Of a DNA stretch of 64,000 nucleotides, positions 25,183 through 33,900 are shown one piece after another (position 1 is the first letter of the stretch; each line of letters opens with the position of its first letter). The stretch is taken from the NCBI GenBank assembly GCA_944389195.1, contig CALXLM010000048.1, positions 62,001-126,000 on the forward strand, written 5' to 3'. Source of the stretch: an uncultured Opitutales bacterium. GTDB lineage: Bacteria; Verrucomicrobiota; Verrucomicrobiia; Opitutales; Intestinicryptomonadaceae. The notes beneath the pieces were generated by a model, which worked only from the letters and a program-made list of their open reading frames with translations, was not told the DNA's origin and did no database searches. The position numbers and the translations under genes are program-made.

Positions 25183-26048
25183 TTAAAAAATCAGATTTAT
25201 ATAACGGTTTTTCGGTAAAACAATATATTTTACACGTTGCGGAAAAATTTCGGATTTGGATATAAACATAAACGCCGGAGAAGGCATGGTATTTGATTTG
25301 TTTTTAATATGAGTTTGGGTTGCAAGGTCTCAAATTCCCACGGGAAAACAACCCTCGAATTCGCGATACAATGGATTGTCGTTATAATACACGATGGTTC
25401 AATATTATAATATGCAGAAGTTTTTATATGTTATATGCTTTCTTGCTGTGGTCGAAATCTTTGGGTTATATATTTCCAATAACGCGAAATTGGGGAAATG
25501 CGGAATAGAGGTTAGACGACTTTTAAAGTATCTGTTGTGTTTTTTATATGGTAAGCGGCAAGCCATAAAGGTGTCAATAAATCGTGGCGAATATTCAAAG
25601 TACGGTATATTCTGTGCTAATTATAGCAAAATATGAAAGGTGTCGCGGTTTGTTGTTTTAATATAGAATGAATAATCTGCGAGTACACGCGTTTGCGGAG
25701 GAATTTAGCATGTGAGTTAAAACAGAAAGTTGTATGCTTATATAACCGAAAATTTAGGCATCTTGAGACATGATGGCATAGCGTGTTATGATGTTTGAAC
25801 GCGATACAAGGAAGGTGATAAAAAGGAGAATTCGGCGGTTGGGTGGGACGCGATGTAAATGCGATATACCGAAGGTTGCATATTAAGTTAATTGGGAATA
25901 TAAAAATGGAAAGTTTTTATCCGAAGAAGCTCTCTCTTTGCGCATGCAACCGCAGGCCGGATATTGTCGGCGAATCAATCTGCGCGGCATTGGCGAAAGC
26001 AAAGCATGTAAATAACGGAATAACGCCTGTTTTCAAATTTAGGTGTTG
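25183..26048. other. AT-rich gene-poor stretch next to tRNA-Tyr
   Basis: About 870 bases, clearly richer in A/T than the surrounding coding DNA. The best open frame (25394-25636 plus, 80 residues, one hydrophobic segment MQKFLYVICFLAVVEIFGLYI) has no ribosome site and no known family; other frames are weaker. It may hold the promoter of the Bcr/CflA gene, small unrecognised genes, or decayed DNA. No integrase, attachment repeat of the tRNA 3' end, or insertion sequence was seen. Confidence 0.4.
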
Positions 26049-26085
26049 AAAAAAATACCACCATCGGGTGCAACCCGGCGGCGGT
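26049..26085 (-). terminator. Terminator downstream of tRNA-Tyr
   Basis: Read on the minus strand, a 13-base stem with a TGC loop (arms 26085-26073 and 26069-26057) is followed by seven T. Several positions pair only as G-U in that orientation, so the hairpin is built for minus-strand RNA. It starts 14 bases after the tRNA 3' end. Confidence 0.85.
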
Positions 26086-26098
26086 TTAACTAAAATTA

Positions 26099-26182
26099 TG
26101 GTAGGGGTCGGATTCGAACCGACGAACATCGGAGATGAACGGATTTACAGTCCGCGCCCTTTAGCCTCTTGGATACCCTACC
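26099..26182 (-). tRNA. tRNA-Tyr (anticodon GUA)
   Basis: An 84-base tRNA on the minus strand. The acceptor GGTAGGG (26182-26176) pairs with CCCTACC (26106-26100) and the discriminator is A. The anticodon loop reads CTGTAAA with anticodon GTA, the T loop is GTTCGAATC, and the long variable arm is the class II type expected for bacterial tRNA-Tyr. CCA is not encoded and must be added after transcription. Confidence 0.97.
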
Positions 26183-26301
26183 TTATATAAAGAATAGTCA
26201 TTTGAATATGTATGCTGCATTTTTATCATCAAGCTTTTTTTTATATTTATTCGTTCAAAATTTTGCTTGTTTTGCATATTCTTTAAATTTATCAAACAGT
26301 T

Positions 26302-28203
26302 ATGAAACGTTTATTTACAGGCGTACTATTATTATTGTCAACTTTCTTAGCTTCGGCGGTTGCGGACGATATTTATTCCCAGAGTCTTACCGCAATCTTT
26401 GCCACTCCAGAAGATGCTTCAAAGGCTGCCGCTGAAATCCTGCAATTCCCTAACGGCAAAAAAATAGCGTTTTCCACTCGCTGGGACGATACGAACCCGC
26501 GCCATTTGGATACGGCCAAAATGCTTTCGGAACGCGGACTTTTTGCGACATGCTATCTCGTCGGATTGCATTTCGACAAAAAGTCGGTTGCAACCGTGAG
26601 CGGTATTTTGGAGTTGGGCGGGGCGATCGGCGCGCACTGCATTTCACACCCGCATCTTGAAACACTTTTGCCGAACGAAATTTTTCGCGAAATAGCCTAT
26701 GAGCGCGCCGTGCTCGAATCGCGTTTCGACACGAATGTTGTCGGATTCGTTCTGCCATATATGTCGTATTCGTCGGAAATTGATCCTAAAGTGAAAACAT
26801 GCGTCGGGCTTTCCATATCGAACGCCGGGTACCGCGTTTCTCCGGAAATATTTCCGGAAAACCATAAAAGATTTGGGATTGGGAAGTCCGACGGCGCGTA
26901 TTCAAGCTGTACTTTCAGCGTTAACGACAGAAATCCAAGCCGAGAACTCATGCTGAAAAACATAGACAGGGCCCGCAAAAACATTTCGAACGGAGCGCCT
27001 CCGCATATAACTCTCGGGATACATTCGTGGCAGGACGACGACGGCTTAAAAAGGCTCGGTGAATATATCGACGAAATTAAATCGGACGATTTTTGGTATT
27101 GCAACGAAAACGATTATGCCGCGTACCGCACTCAGTTTTTAAAGTCGAAAATAAGGAAAATTTCAGACAGGGGCAATTCGGTCCTTTTTGAATTATCCCG
27201 CCCGTCTGCCTTGCACATAGGCTCAGACATACCCTTGGCCGTCAAGTTTTCCGTTCCGCCAGTTTCCGTCTTTCTCGGCGCAAAAGAATTATCTGCGGAA
27301 AACGGTTTTTACAATATACCGCAATACGCCTCCCGCGCGGTTCCCAAAAAGATAGATATGCTCGACTTTACGGGCAAGGGGGGCGGCTCTCTTGAAAGCG
27401 GCAAATTTAAAGGGCTCGATTTTTCGTTCGACTTTGATAGGGATTCGGGAGGAATCGCACTGAAGTATGGCGGGAAATCGATGATGAAAGTGTCGAATTT
27501 TAGGGCGAGATGGATTGTACCCCCATGTTATGCTACGCCTTTGGACGGCGTCGCATATAAGGGAGAGCTGTCGCTTATGGCTAAACTTGTTCCGAATCCC
27601 AAGTTGGATTATATGGAGGCGTTCTCAGAGGGGAATATGCTCGTTATGGCGCAGTGCGACTTTTTATTTGAAGGCGTTCCTGCCCGCGTTTGGCTTGCCC
27701 GCGCCGACTGCCGAACAGTTCCGGATTCCGACTGCGCGCGCGATAACGCCGCGCATTTGGGCGATTTCGACGCCTCTTTGAACGACTCTGCCAAATTCGC
27801 CGAGTTTTCAAAGCCTGGTTCCGTTTTAAAAGATTTTGCCGGCTGCTCTTGGAGCGGTAAAAGCAATAAAAGGCTGCGTGAATTTGTTGTGGACTTCAAC
27901 GGTTTTAGAATTATGAAAAAATACGGCAAATCGCAAATGTCGTATTTAATCTGCGCCGATTTTGACGCGCCCGTCGCCGGCGAATACAAATTTTTTGTGT
28001 CGGATCGGGCTGTCGGCGAGATTTATCTAAACGGAAGGAAAATCGAGGCCGCAAAGTCGGGCATGAAAATAAAGCTTGGCGAAGGTTTAAACCGCATACT
28101 GCTCGTTTTGGACAACAAAGCCCTTAGGGCGAACAATCTTGTCTTTGCAGTTGCCGGAGAAAACGGTCTTTTGCCGTGCAAAGCGCCGAAATCGGTAAAA
28201 TAA
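26302..28203 (+). CDS. Secreted polysaccharide-deacetylase-like (NodB/CE4) protein with C-terminal beta domain
   Basis: A 633-residue exported protein. After a signal peptide (MKRLFTGVLLLLSTFLASAVA) the NodB-type domain covers about 45-290: D62-D63 in FSTRWDDTN replaces the usual TFDD, H112 and H116 in GAHCISHPHL give the H-x3-H metal pair, LPY at 151-153 stands for the substrate loop, and H241 in LGIHSW is the last conserved His. The middle (about 300-500) is beta-rich, and the end (ADFDAPVAGEYKFFVSD, VGEIYLNGRKI) resembles a PA14 or similar carbohydrate-facing domain. It may remove acetyl groups from a glycan in the periplasm or outside. Neighbours do not form an operon with it; a terminator follows. 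Confidence 0.78.
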   Translation: MKRLFTGVLLLLSTFLASAVADDIYSQSLTAIFATPEDASKAAAEILQFPNGKKIAFSTRWDDTNPRHLDTAKMLSERGLFATCYLVGLHFDKKSVATVSGILELGGAIGAHCISHPHLETLLPNEIFREIAYERAVLESRFDTNVVGFVLPYMSYSSEIDPKVKTCVGLSISNAGYRVSPEIFPENHKRFGIGKSDGAYSSCTFSVNDRNPSRELMLKNIDRARKNISNGAPPHITLGIHSWQDDDGLKRLGEYIDEIKSDDFWYCNENDYAAYRTQFLKSKIRKISDRGNSVLFELSRPSALHIGSDIPLAVKFSVPPVSVFLGAKELSAENGFYNIPQYASRAVPKKIDMLDFTGKGGGSLESGKFKGLDFSFDFDRDSGGIALKYGGKSMMKVSNFRARWIVPPCYATPLDGVAYKGELSLMAKLVPNPKLDYMEAFSEGNMLVMAQCDFLFEGVPARVWLARADCRTVPDSDCARDNAAHLGDFDASLNDSAKFAEFSKPGSVLKDFAGCSWSGKSNKRLREFVVDFNGFRIMKKYGKSQMSYLICADFDAPVAGEYKFFVSDRAVGEIYLNGRKIEAAKSGMKIKLGEGLNRILLVLDNKALRANNLVFAVAGENGLLPCKAPKSVK

Positions 28204-28225
28204 AATTTTATAAATTTCAATTCCC

Positions 28226-28261
28226 GCCCGGACGGTGCATCCGTCGGGGCGGCGTTTTTTT
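28226..28261 (+). terminator. Terminator after the deacetylase-like gene
   Basis: GCCCGGACGG (28226-28235) pairs with CCGTCGGGGC (28241-28250) with one mismatch across the loop TGCAT, then GGCG and seven T. It follows the stop by about 22 bases and faces the glgB 3' end. Confidence 0.8.
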
Positions 28262-28276
28262 ATTTAATGCGCCTTT

Positions 28277-30484
28277 TCAGACTGAATCGGGCGTTTCGTT
28301 TTTAAAGATTATCGTTGACATCGGAGGGAGCAGCGCGAATGCGCCGTATTTTCGGTTATTCACGGACGCCTTTTCTGCAACTATAAATCCGCTGTTCCCG
28401 CGGCCGCCGCCGCCGTAGCATTTTGCGTCCGTATTGATAACCTCCTCCCATTTGCCCATGCGGGGAAGCCCGATCGGATACGATTTTCTTTCGATAGGCG
28501 TAAAGTTGCAGGCGACAGCGTATGCGGTTTTCCCGTTTTCGCAGAAACGCAGGAATGTGAACACGCTGTTGTTCCCGTCGTCGGCGTTAATCCATTCGAA
28601 GCCAATGGGATTAAAATCGTTTGCCGCGAGTGAATCGTCGTTTTTATACAAATTGGCAACGTCGCGCACGACGTTTTTGACGCCCTCGTGTTCGGCATAT
28701 TGCAACAGGGACCATTCGAGTGACTCGTCGTAGCGCCATTCGTGCCCTTGGGCGATTTCATCTCCCATGAAAAGGGTTTTTTTGCCGGGCCACATCCACA
28801 TATACGCATATAGCGCCCGCAGGTTTGCTATTTTGTCGCCCCAGTATGCGCCGCCCATTTTCCCCACCATCGGGCTTTTCCCGTGAACGACTTCGTCATG
28901 CGAATATACCAGCATGAATTTTTCCGTGAACTGGTACATTGAAGGGAACGTCATTTTGTTGTGGTGGTATTTGCGGTTGATCGGATCCTCTTTAAAATAG
29001 TCGAGGGTGTCGTGCATCCAGCCGAGATTCCATTTGAGGTCGAAGCCTAAACCGCCGTCCGAGGTGGGGGCGGTCACGCCGCGAAATGTGGTACTTTCCT
29101 CGGCTATCATGAGCGATCCCCTGAATTCTTCGTGCACGGTATCGGTCGTGTTTTTTATGAAATTTATGGCTTCCAGATTTTCGCTTCCGCCGTATTTGTT
29201 CGGTATCCAATCGCGGCGCGAGAAGTTTAGGTACAGCATCGACGCCACGGCATCGACCCGGAGCCCGTCTATGTGGAACCTGTCGAACCACGCGAGGGCG
29301 CTTCCCATAAGAAAATTTGAAACTTCGTTGCGGCCGTAGTTGAAGCACAGCGTTCCCCAATCCGGATTTGTTCCTAACCGCGGATCCTGGTGCTCGTAAA
29401 GGCACGAACCGTCATAGCCGGCAAGTGCGAACGAGTCTCTGGGAAAATGCGCTGGAACCCAGTCCATAATCACGCCGATTCCGTTTTGGTGGAGGGTGTC
29501 TATCATTTCCATGAACTCGCGCGGCGTTCCGTAGCGGTTTGTCGGCGCGTAAAAGCCCGTCACCTGGTATCCCCACGACCCTTCAAACGGGTATTCAGAA
29601 AGCGGCATGAACTCGACATGCGTGAATCCCATTTCTGTGCAATACTCCGCGAGCTGGCGGCCGATTTCGACATACGACAGCGGCCGAAATCCGTCTTCCG
29701 GAACGCGTTTCCACGAGCCCAGATGAACTTCATAGACGGATATGGGGCGCCTGCTCCAGTCCGTTTTAGCGCGCGCCTCGAGCCATTGCGCGTCCTTCCA
29801 TTCGTATCCGGCAAGGTCGCAGACTATGGAACTGTTGTAGGGCGGAGCTTCGAAACGCACCGCATACGGGTCGATTTTTAGGAAGGGTGTGTCGTTGTTT
29901 GCGGCCAGAATTTCGTATTTATATTTTGCGCCGGGTTCCACTCCGGGAATGAATATTTCCCATATTCCCGATCTTCCGAGCGCGCGCATTTGGTGGTAGC
30001 GCCCGTCCCAGCCGTTGAAATCTCCTACGACGCTCACCCTGCGGGCAGTCGGCGCCCAGACTGCGAACGAAACGCCGCTTATGCCGCCGACCGTGCGCGG
30101 ATGCGAGCCGAGCTTTTCGTAAATCTTCCTGTCTTTGCCGGCGCCTATAAGGTATAAGTCTTCGTCGCTTAATGTTGGCAGAAACGAGTACGGATCATAG
30201 AACTGCCTGATTTCGCCGTTATACCTGCGCGTGCGCAGGCGGTAGGGGAAAATTTTGCGCGCGCCCTTTATGAAAATTTCGAACAACCCGGATTCATCGA
30301 GCTTTTTCATGGGCTTTCGCGCTTTTTCCTCGTCGCGCAGATCCACCAGCGTGCAAGTTTTGGCGTCCCGCAGATACGCCCTGACGACAATGCCTCCCCT
30401 GCATTTGTGCATGCCCAAAAGATCGTGGGGAAGGGCGCAACGGGCTGACGTAAGGGTTTTTATTTCGTCTTTCGAGATAACCAT
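28277..30484 (-). CDS. glgB: 1,4-alpha-glucan branching enzyme
   Basis: A 735-residue GH13 enzyme that makes alpha-1,6 branches in glycogen. It has an N-terminal beta domain, a CBM48 region (GVSFAVWAPTARRVSVVGDFNGWD, 137-160) and a catalytic barrel with MDWVPAHFP (340-348), GLRVDAVASM with nucleophile D411, the acid/base in MIAEEST (459-465), and SHDE with D530. These match bacterial GlgB, and the length is normal. It starts 12 bases after the small protein that follows floA, so it is likely the last gene of that transcript, although a role shared with flotillin is not obvious. Confidence 0.96.
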   Translation of the reverse strand: MVISKDEIKTLTSARCALPHDLLGMHKCRGGIVVRAYLRDAKTCTLVDLRDEEKARKPMKKLDESGLFEIFIKGARKIFPYRLRTRRYNGEIRQFYDPYSFLPTLSDEDLYLIGAGKDRKIYEKLGSHPRTVGGISGVSFAVWAPTARRVSVVGDFNGWDGRYHQMRALGRSGIWEIFIPGVEPGAKYKYEILAANNDTPFLKIDPYAVRFEAPPYNSSIVCDLAGYEWKDAQWLEARAKTDWSRRPISVYEVHLGSWKRVPEDGFRPLSYVEIGRQLAEYCTEMGFTHVEFMPLSEYPFEGSWGYQVTGFYAPTNRYGTPREFMEMIDTLHQNGIGVIMDWVPAHFPRDSFALAGYDGSCLYEHQDPRLGTNPDWGTLCFNYGRNEVSNFLMGSALAWFDRFHIDGLRVDAVASMLYLNFSRRDWIPNKYGGSENLEAINFIKNTTDTVHEEFRGSLMIAEESTTFRGVTAPTSDGGLGFDLKWNLGWMHDTLDYFKEDPINRKYHHNKMTFPSMYQFTEKFMLVYSHDEVVHGKSPMVGKMGGAYWGDKIANLRALYAYMWMWPGKKTLFMGDEIAQGHEWRYDESLEWSLLQYAEHEGVKNVVRDVANLYKNDDSLAANDFNPIGFEWINADDGNNSVFTFLRFCENGKTAYAVACNFTPIERKSYPIGLPRMGKWEEVINTDAKCYGGGGRGNSGFIVAEKASVNNRKYGAFALLPPMSTIIFKNETPDSV

Positions 30485-30496
30485 GTTTTTCCTTTT

Positions 30497-30967
30497 TTAT
30501 CGGCGAAGTGACAGCGGCTTGCCGATTATTTCAGACAGCACGACCGCGCGTCGAAGGTCGCTTTTGCCCAATACAATGCGGGAAAGCGCGGCGCCGTCGA
30601 ACTCCGGTTTTTCAGGCGGAACCCGCATTTTCGGAAAATTTCGCAGCGGAATTTCGGGAACATCCGGCACCGGAGGTTTTTTGGAGCGCAGCGCGGGCGC
30701 GGTTCTTTGCGGTTTTTGCAGTTGGGATTTCGCTTCTTTGATGTGCTGCTCCATGTCCATTACGACGTCCGCTTCCCACGCGCTTGCCGGGGGCGCGGAC
30801 GTTTTTGCAGGCTTGCCGGAGGCGTTCCCTTTCGCGGATTTTTCGGCATTGTCGAAATCATACCTTTGTCCATCGGCCTTTTCGTTTGTAAAGAGTTTGG
30901 AAACGAAGACAATCAGGGCGTATAGTATGATTGCGAATATTGTTATATTGTCGAAGAGGAAATCCAT
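30497..30967 (-). CDS. Small membrane-anchored protein of the PVC NfeD-FloA locus
   Basis: A 156-residue protein with one N-terminal membrane segment (FLFDNITIFAIILYALIVFVSKLF, 3-26), a charged and proline-rich linker, and a conserved-looking tail, DLRRAVVLSEIIGKPLSLRR, at the C-terminus. I recall short proteins with this ending beside floA or related genes in planctomycetes and verrucomicrobia; no function is known to me. It starts 6 bases after the floA stop and ends 12 bases before glgB, so it is made with FloA and NfeD. A role as a partner of the flotillin scaffold is a guess. Confidence 0.7.
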   Translation of the reverse strand: MDFLFDNITIFAIILYALIVFVSKLFTNEKADGQRYDFDNAEKSAKGNASGKPAKTSAPPASAWEADVVMDMEQHIKEAKSQLQKPQRTAPALRSKKPPVPDVPEIPLRNFPKMRVPPEKPEFDGAALSRIVLGKSDLRRAVVLSEIIGKPLSLRR

Positions 30968-30973
30968 AACGTC

Positions 30974-31978
30974 TTATTTATTCTTCGGCTTGTCTCCCGA
31001 AATGCTTTCCCTCATGGCGGTGTCGGCCTGAATATTTTGCATTCTATAATAGTCCATAAAGCCCATTTTGCCGCTCCTGAGAGATTCCGCGAGCGCAAGC
31101 GGAACCTGCGCTTCGGCCTCCACGACTTTTGCCTTCATGTCCTCAACCTTGGCCTTCATTTCCTGCTCAAGCGCTACGGCCGCCGCCCTCCTTATTTCGG
31201 CCTGCGCTTGCGCCATATTTTTGTTCGCTATGGCCTGGGCCTCCTGCAGCTGCGCCCCGACGTTTTCTCCGACGTCGACGTCGGCTATGTCTATGGAAAG
31301 TATTTCGTAGGCCGTTCCGGAGTCGAGGCCGCGCTCAAGAACCACCTTTGAAATTCTGTCGGGATGTTCGAGCACGAATTTGTAGGAGTCGGCCGAGCCG
31401 ATTGTCGTGACGATGCCCTCGCCTACGCGCGCGATGATCGTTTCCTCTTGCGCTCCGCCGACAAACCTTTCGAGATTCGTGCGGACAGTCACGCGCGCGC
31501 GCACTTTTACCTGTATTCCGTCCTTTGCCACGCCGTCTATTGAACGCCGCCCGGAATTAGGATTCGGGCAGTCTATGACTTTGGGATTTATCGACGTTCG
31601 CACGGCCTCTCCGACAGTCTTTCCTGTGCCCTTTGTCGCAAGGTCAATGGCGCACGCCTGTTTCCACGACAGATCCATGCTCGCCTTTTCCGCCGCTATC
31701 AGCGCCTGAATCGTCTGTATGAGGTGTCCTTCCGCCAAATAATGCTCTTCAAGCTGGTTTATGCTCAAATCCAATCCAGCCTTTACCGCCATTATGCGCG
31801 AATCCACTATCATGCCGTACGGAACTCCGCGCAGCCGCATGGCAATTAGCGTCAAAATGCTTACCGGCGCCCCGGCAAGCATTGCCTTCAGCCAAGTGTT
31901 TATAAAAGATATTACCACCACCAGCGCTATGATTCCGATAATGCCGCCGACTACTGTTGCTATTATTATTATGTTCAT
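30974..31978 (-). CDS. floA: FloA flotillin-like membrane scaffold protein
   Basis: A 334-residue protein of the FloA (YqfA/UPF0365) family, close to the 331 residues of Bacillus FloA. The N-terminal hydrophobic hairpin ([24 protein letters not shown]) anchors it; [22 protein letters not shown] near 48-69 and the SPFH/PHB domain with [20 protein letters not shown] follow; the end has an Ala/Glu-rich coiled coil ([20 protein letters not shown]) and a short [13 protein letters not shown] motif typical of the family. FloA organises membrane microdomains with NfeD partners, encoded here directly upstream (15-base gap). Confidence 0.96.
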   Translation of the reverse strand: MNIIIIATVVGGIIGIIALVVVISFINTWLKAMLAGAPVSILTLIAMRLRGVPYGMIVDSRIMAVKAGLDLSINQLEEHYLAEGHLIQTIQALIAAEKASMDLSWKQACAIDLATKGTGKTVGEAVRTSINPKVIDCPNPNSGRRSIDGVAKDGIQVKVRARVTVRTNLERFVGGAQEETIIARVGEGIVTTIGSADSYKFVLEHPDRISKVVLERGLDSGTAYEILSIDIADVDVGENVGAQLQEAQAIANKNMAQAQAEIRRAAAVALEQEMKAKVEDMKAKVVEAEAQVPLALAESLRSGKMGFMDYYRMQNIQADTAMRESISGDKPKNK

Positions 31979-31993
31979 GTTGCTATTATTTCG

Positions 31994-32455
31994 TTAAATT
32001 TTTCTAACCTTCAATTCGAAAGCGGAAGCCCCGGTGACTTTGAGCGCGTCGCCCGCGTCTGCGCTCGACGTTTCGCAGCGGGCGTCGTATGGAACTCCGT
32101 CTATTTCCGCCTTTCCTGTCGGCGACAGCGGGGTAAGCGCCACGGCGTTTTTTCCCACAAGCTTTGAAAAATCGGGTGCGGGCGCGCGTCCGTCCTGCTT
32201 TGAATTCAAGTACAATTTTTTCCCGAATGATGTTTTTGGAATGACGTATAGCCATGCGAGAAACGCCGAAACGCACATCGCCGCGGAGACAATTCCGGCC
32301 GCAGCGGCGGCCCATACCCCGAAAGCGTCGTATGCAAACCAGACGGCGCCCGCGTAGCATGCGACCCCCATAATAGCCCAGACTCCGCCAACCAATACGG
32401 TTTCGAGAAAAACGAGTATCGTGCCGACTATTAAAAGCAAGAAGATTGTCAACAT
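31994..32455 (-). CDS. Short NfeD-like membrane protein
   Basis: A 153-residue protein with two hydrophobic blocks (residues 2-30 and 35-70 roughly) and a C-terminal OB-fold domain starting near KLVGKNAVALTPLSPTGKAEIDG, the hallmark of NfeD proteins. It lacks the protease domain found in its longer neighbour. Short NfeD proteins interact with flotillins. It sits 4 bases after the long NfeD and 15 bases before floA. Confidence 0.85.
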   Translation of the reverse strand: MLTIFLLLIVGTILVFLETVLVGGVWAIMGVACYAGAVWFAYDAFGVWAAAAAGIVSAAMCVSAFLAWLYVIPKTSFGKKLYLNSKQDGRAPAPDFSKLVGKNAVALTPLSPTGKAEIDGVPYDARCETSSADAGDALKVTGASAFELKVRKI

Positions 32456-32459
32456 GGCT

Positions 32460-33833
32460 TTAGTTTACTTCTTTTACCAAGAAATTAAAATCTTTTTTTC
32501 CCACAACTTCAACTTTTGCGCCGGACGGTATGTGGGAAAATGCCGACGTGGCTTCGACGATTTTACCGCCTACATCTATTCTGCCTGACGGCATAAGAGC
32601 CGAGACCGCAATTCCTACATCTCCTTTTTTTACGGGTTCCGATGTTTCTTGCTTTTCTTCTGTTTTGTTAAGAACGAGCTTTTGCGCGAACGAAGAAGAT
32701 GGCAAAAATTTCCAGATTGCGGCTATAGCCGCCGCCGAGACCGCGATTCCCGCGGCAACTTCAAACAGCCCGCCCAAAAATCCGTCTAAGTTGTATTCAA
32801 AGCCGCGTTCCGGCCAGATGTCGCCCAAAGCCCAAGCCAGCGAGCCGACTATAAGCGCGGCGCCTATGAGCGCTGGAAAAAACAGCCCCGGGAAAACAAA
32901 AATTTCCACGGCTACCAGAGCCGCGCCCAGAATGAAAAAAATTATGCCTTCGTGCCCGGCGGCTCCGCAAATGTTCGCGCCCACAAAGACTATGAGAAGC
33001 GCGCACGCGCCTATTCCGCTAAGCAGTCCGAATCCGCCGCTTTTTACGTCTATGAAAACCAATAAAAATCCGAGCCCGATTAATATCGGGGATATTGCCG
33101 ATATGTATTTTGCAGCGGTTTCCGACCACGTTATTTCAACGTCCGTAATTTCCGGGTTTTCCAGCGACTTGGCTTTTAATATTTCCGCAGCGTCTTTTGC
33201 CGTGCCGTTGGACAGCAGGGGCTTGCCTCCCACAATTTCTGCGGCTTCCTTTGCGGTAAGGCTGAGGAGCTCGCCTTTTTTCTTCAGGGTTTTCCCGCCT
33301 ATTTTCAGCTCGAAATCGGGGTCGTACATGGCGCGTTGAATGTCGGAGCGCCGATGGTTTTCGCTGTTTAGCGAACGTACTTTTGCCCCGATGAACGAGG
33401 CTATTTTGCGGCGCATGGAGTCGTCTATGTCGGCGCCCGCCGAGTTTACGGCTTCGGCGGCGCCCATAATGCCACCGGGGGCGAAATAAATCTCCGAGCA
33501 CGCCGAGGCGATAAAAGATCCCGCGCTTATAGCGTTCGGGTTGACATGGCATATTGTTAGTCCCTTAAAATTCCCGAGAGCCTCCATTATTTTCACTGTG
33601 GAATCCAAATCGCCGCCGGGAGTGTCGAGATCGAGCATCAGGATTTTTGCTCCGTCGGCGTTGGCCACGCGGATTGCCCGCTTGACTATGTACACTTGCG
33701 GGGAGGATATTTGGCCGTCTATTTTCACCCTGTAAACTTTCTGGGGCGGTTCTTTTTTTGCGTCTTTCGGCGCGCCCGAAACGCAGCATGCGCACAGCGA
33801 AACGCAAAGCAGGGCTGTAAGAATTTTTTTCAT
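32460..33833 (-). CDS. Long NfeD: membrane-bound ClpP-class serine protease with OB domain
   Basis: A 457-residue exported membrane protease. A signal segment (MKKILTALLCVSLCACCVSG) with no clean lipobox is followed by the ClpP-class domain: LDLDTPGGDLDSTVKI (67-82), S103 in NAISAGSFIAS as likely nucleophile, and K143 in MRRKIASFIG as likely general base, the Ser-Lys dyad of the 1510-N type. Four or five membrane segments follow, and the NfeD OB-fold ends the protein (GDVGIAVSALMPSGRIDVGGKIVEA). The family cleaves hydrophobic membrane proteins such as stomatin or flotillin partners. It is 4 bases upstream of the short NfeD; FloA is a plausible substrate or partner. Confidence 0.92.
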   Translation of the reverse strand: MKKILTALLCVSLCACCVSGAPKDAKKEPPQKVYRVKIDGQISSPQVYIVKRAIRVANADGAKILMLDLDTPGGDLDSTVKIMEALGNFKGLTICHVNPNAISAGSFIASACSEIYFAPGGIMGAAEAVNSAGADIDDSMRRKIASFIGAKVRSLNSENHRRSDIQRAMYDPDFELKIGGKTLKKKGELLSLTAKEAAEIVGGKPLLSNGTAKDAAEILKAKSLENPEITDVEITWSETAAKYISAISPILIGLGFLLVFIDVKSGGFGLLSGIGACALLIVFVGANICGAAGHEGIIFFILGAALVAVEIFVFPGLFFPALIGAALIVGSLAWALGDIWPERGFEYNLDGFLGGLFEVAAGIAVSAAAIAAIWKFLPSSSFAQKLVLNKTEEKQETSEPVKKGDVGIAVSALMPSGRIDVGGKIVEATSAFSHIPSGAKVEVVGKKDFNFLVKEVN

Positions 33834-33900
33834 GCCTCCATTTTATACGGTGTTGGGTTCCATTTCCATAAAAATCGCGCGATATTTTCGCCCATATGCC

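Noticed and set aside
25394-25636. An 80-codon frame with one hydrophobic segment in the AT-rich block
   Set aside because: No ribosome site, no homologue recognised, and such frames are expected by chance in AT-rich DNA; mentioned only in the interval entry.
25183-26182. A genomic island integrated at tRNA-Tyr
   Set aside because: No integrase, no repeated tRNA 3' end and a normal terminator directly after the tRNA; kept only as a low-interest question.
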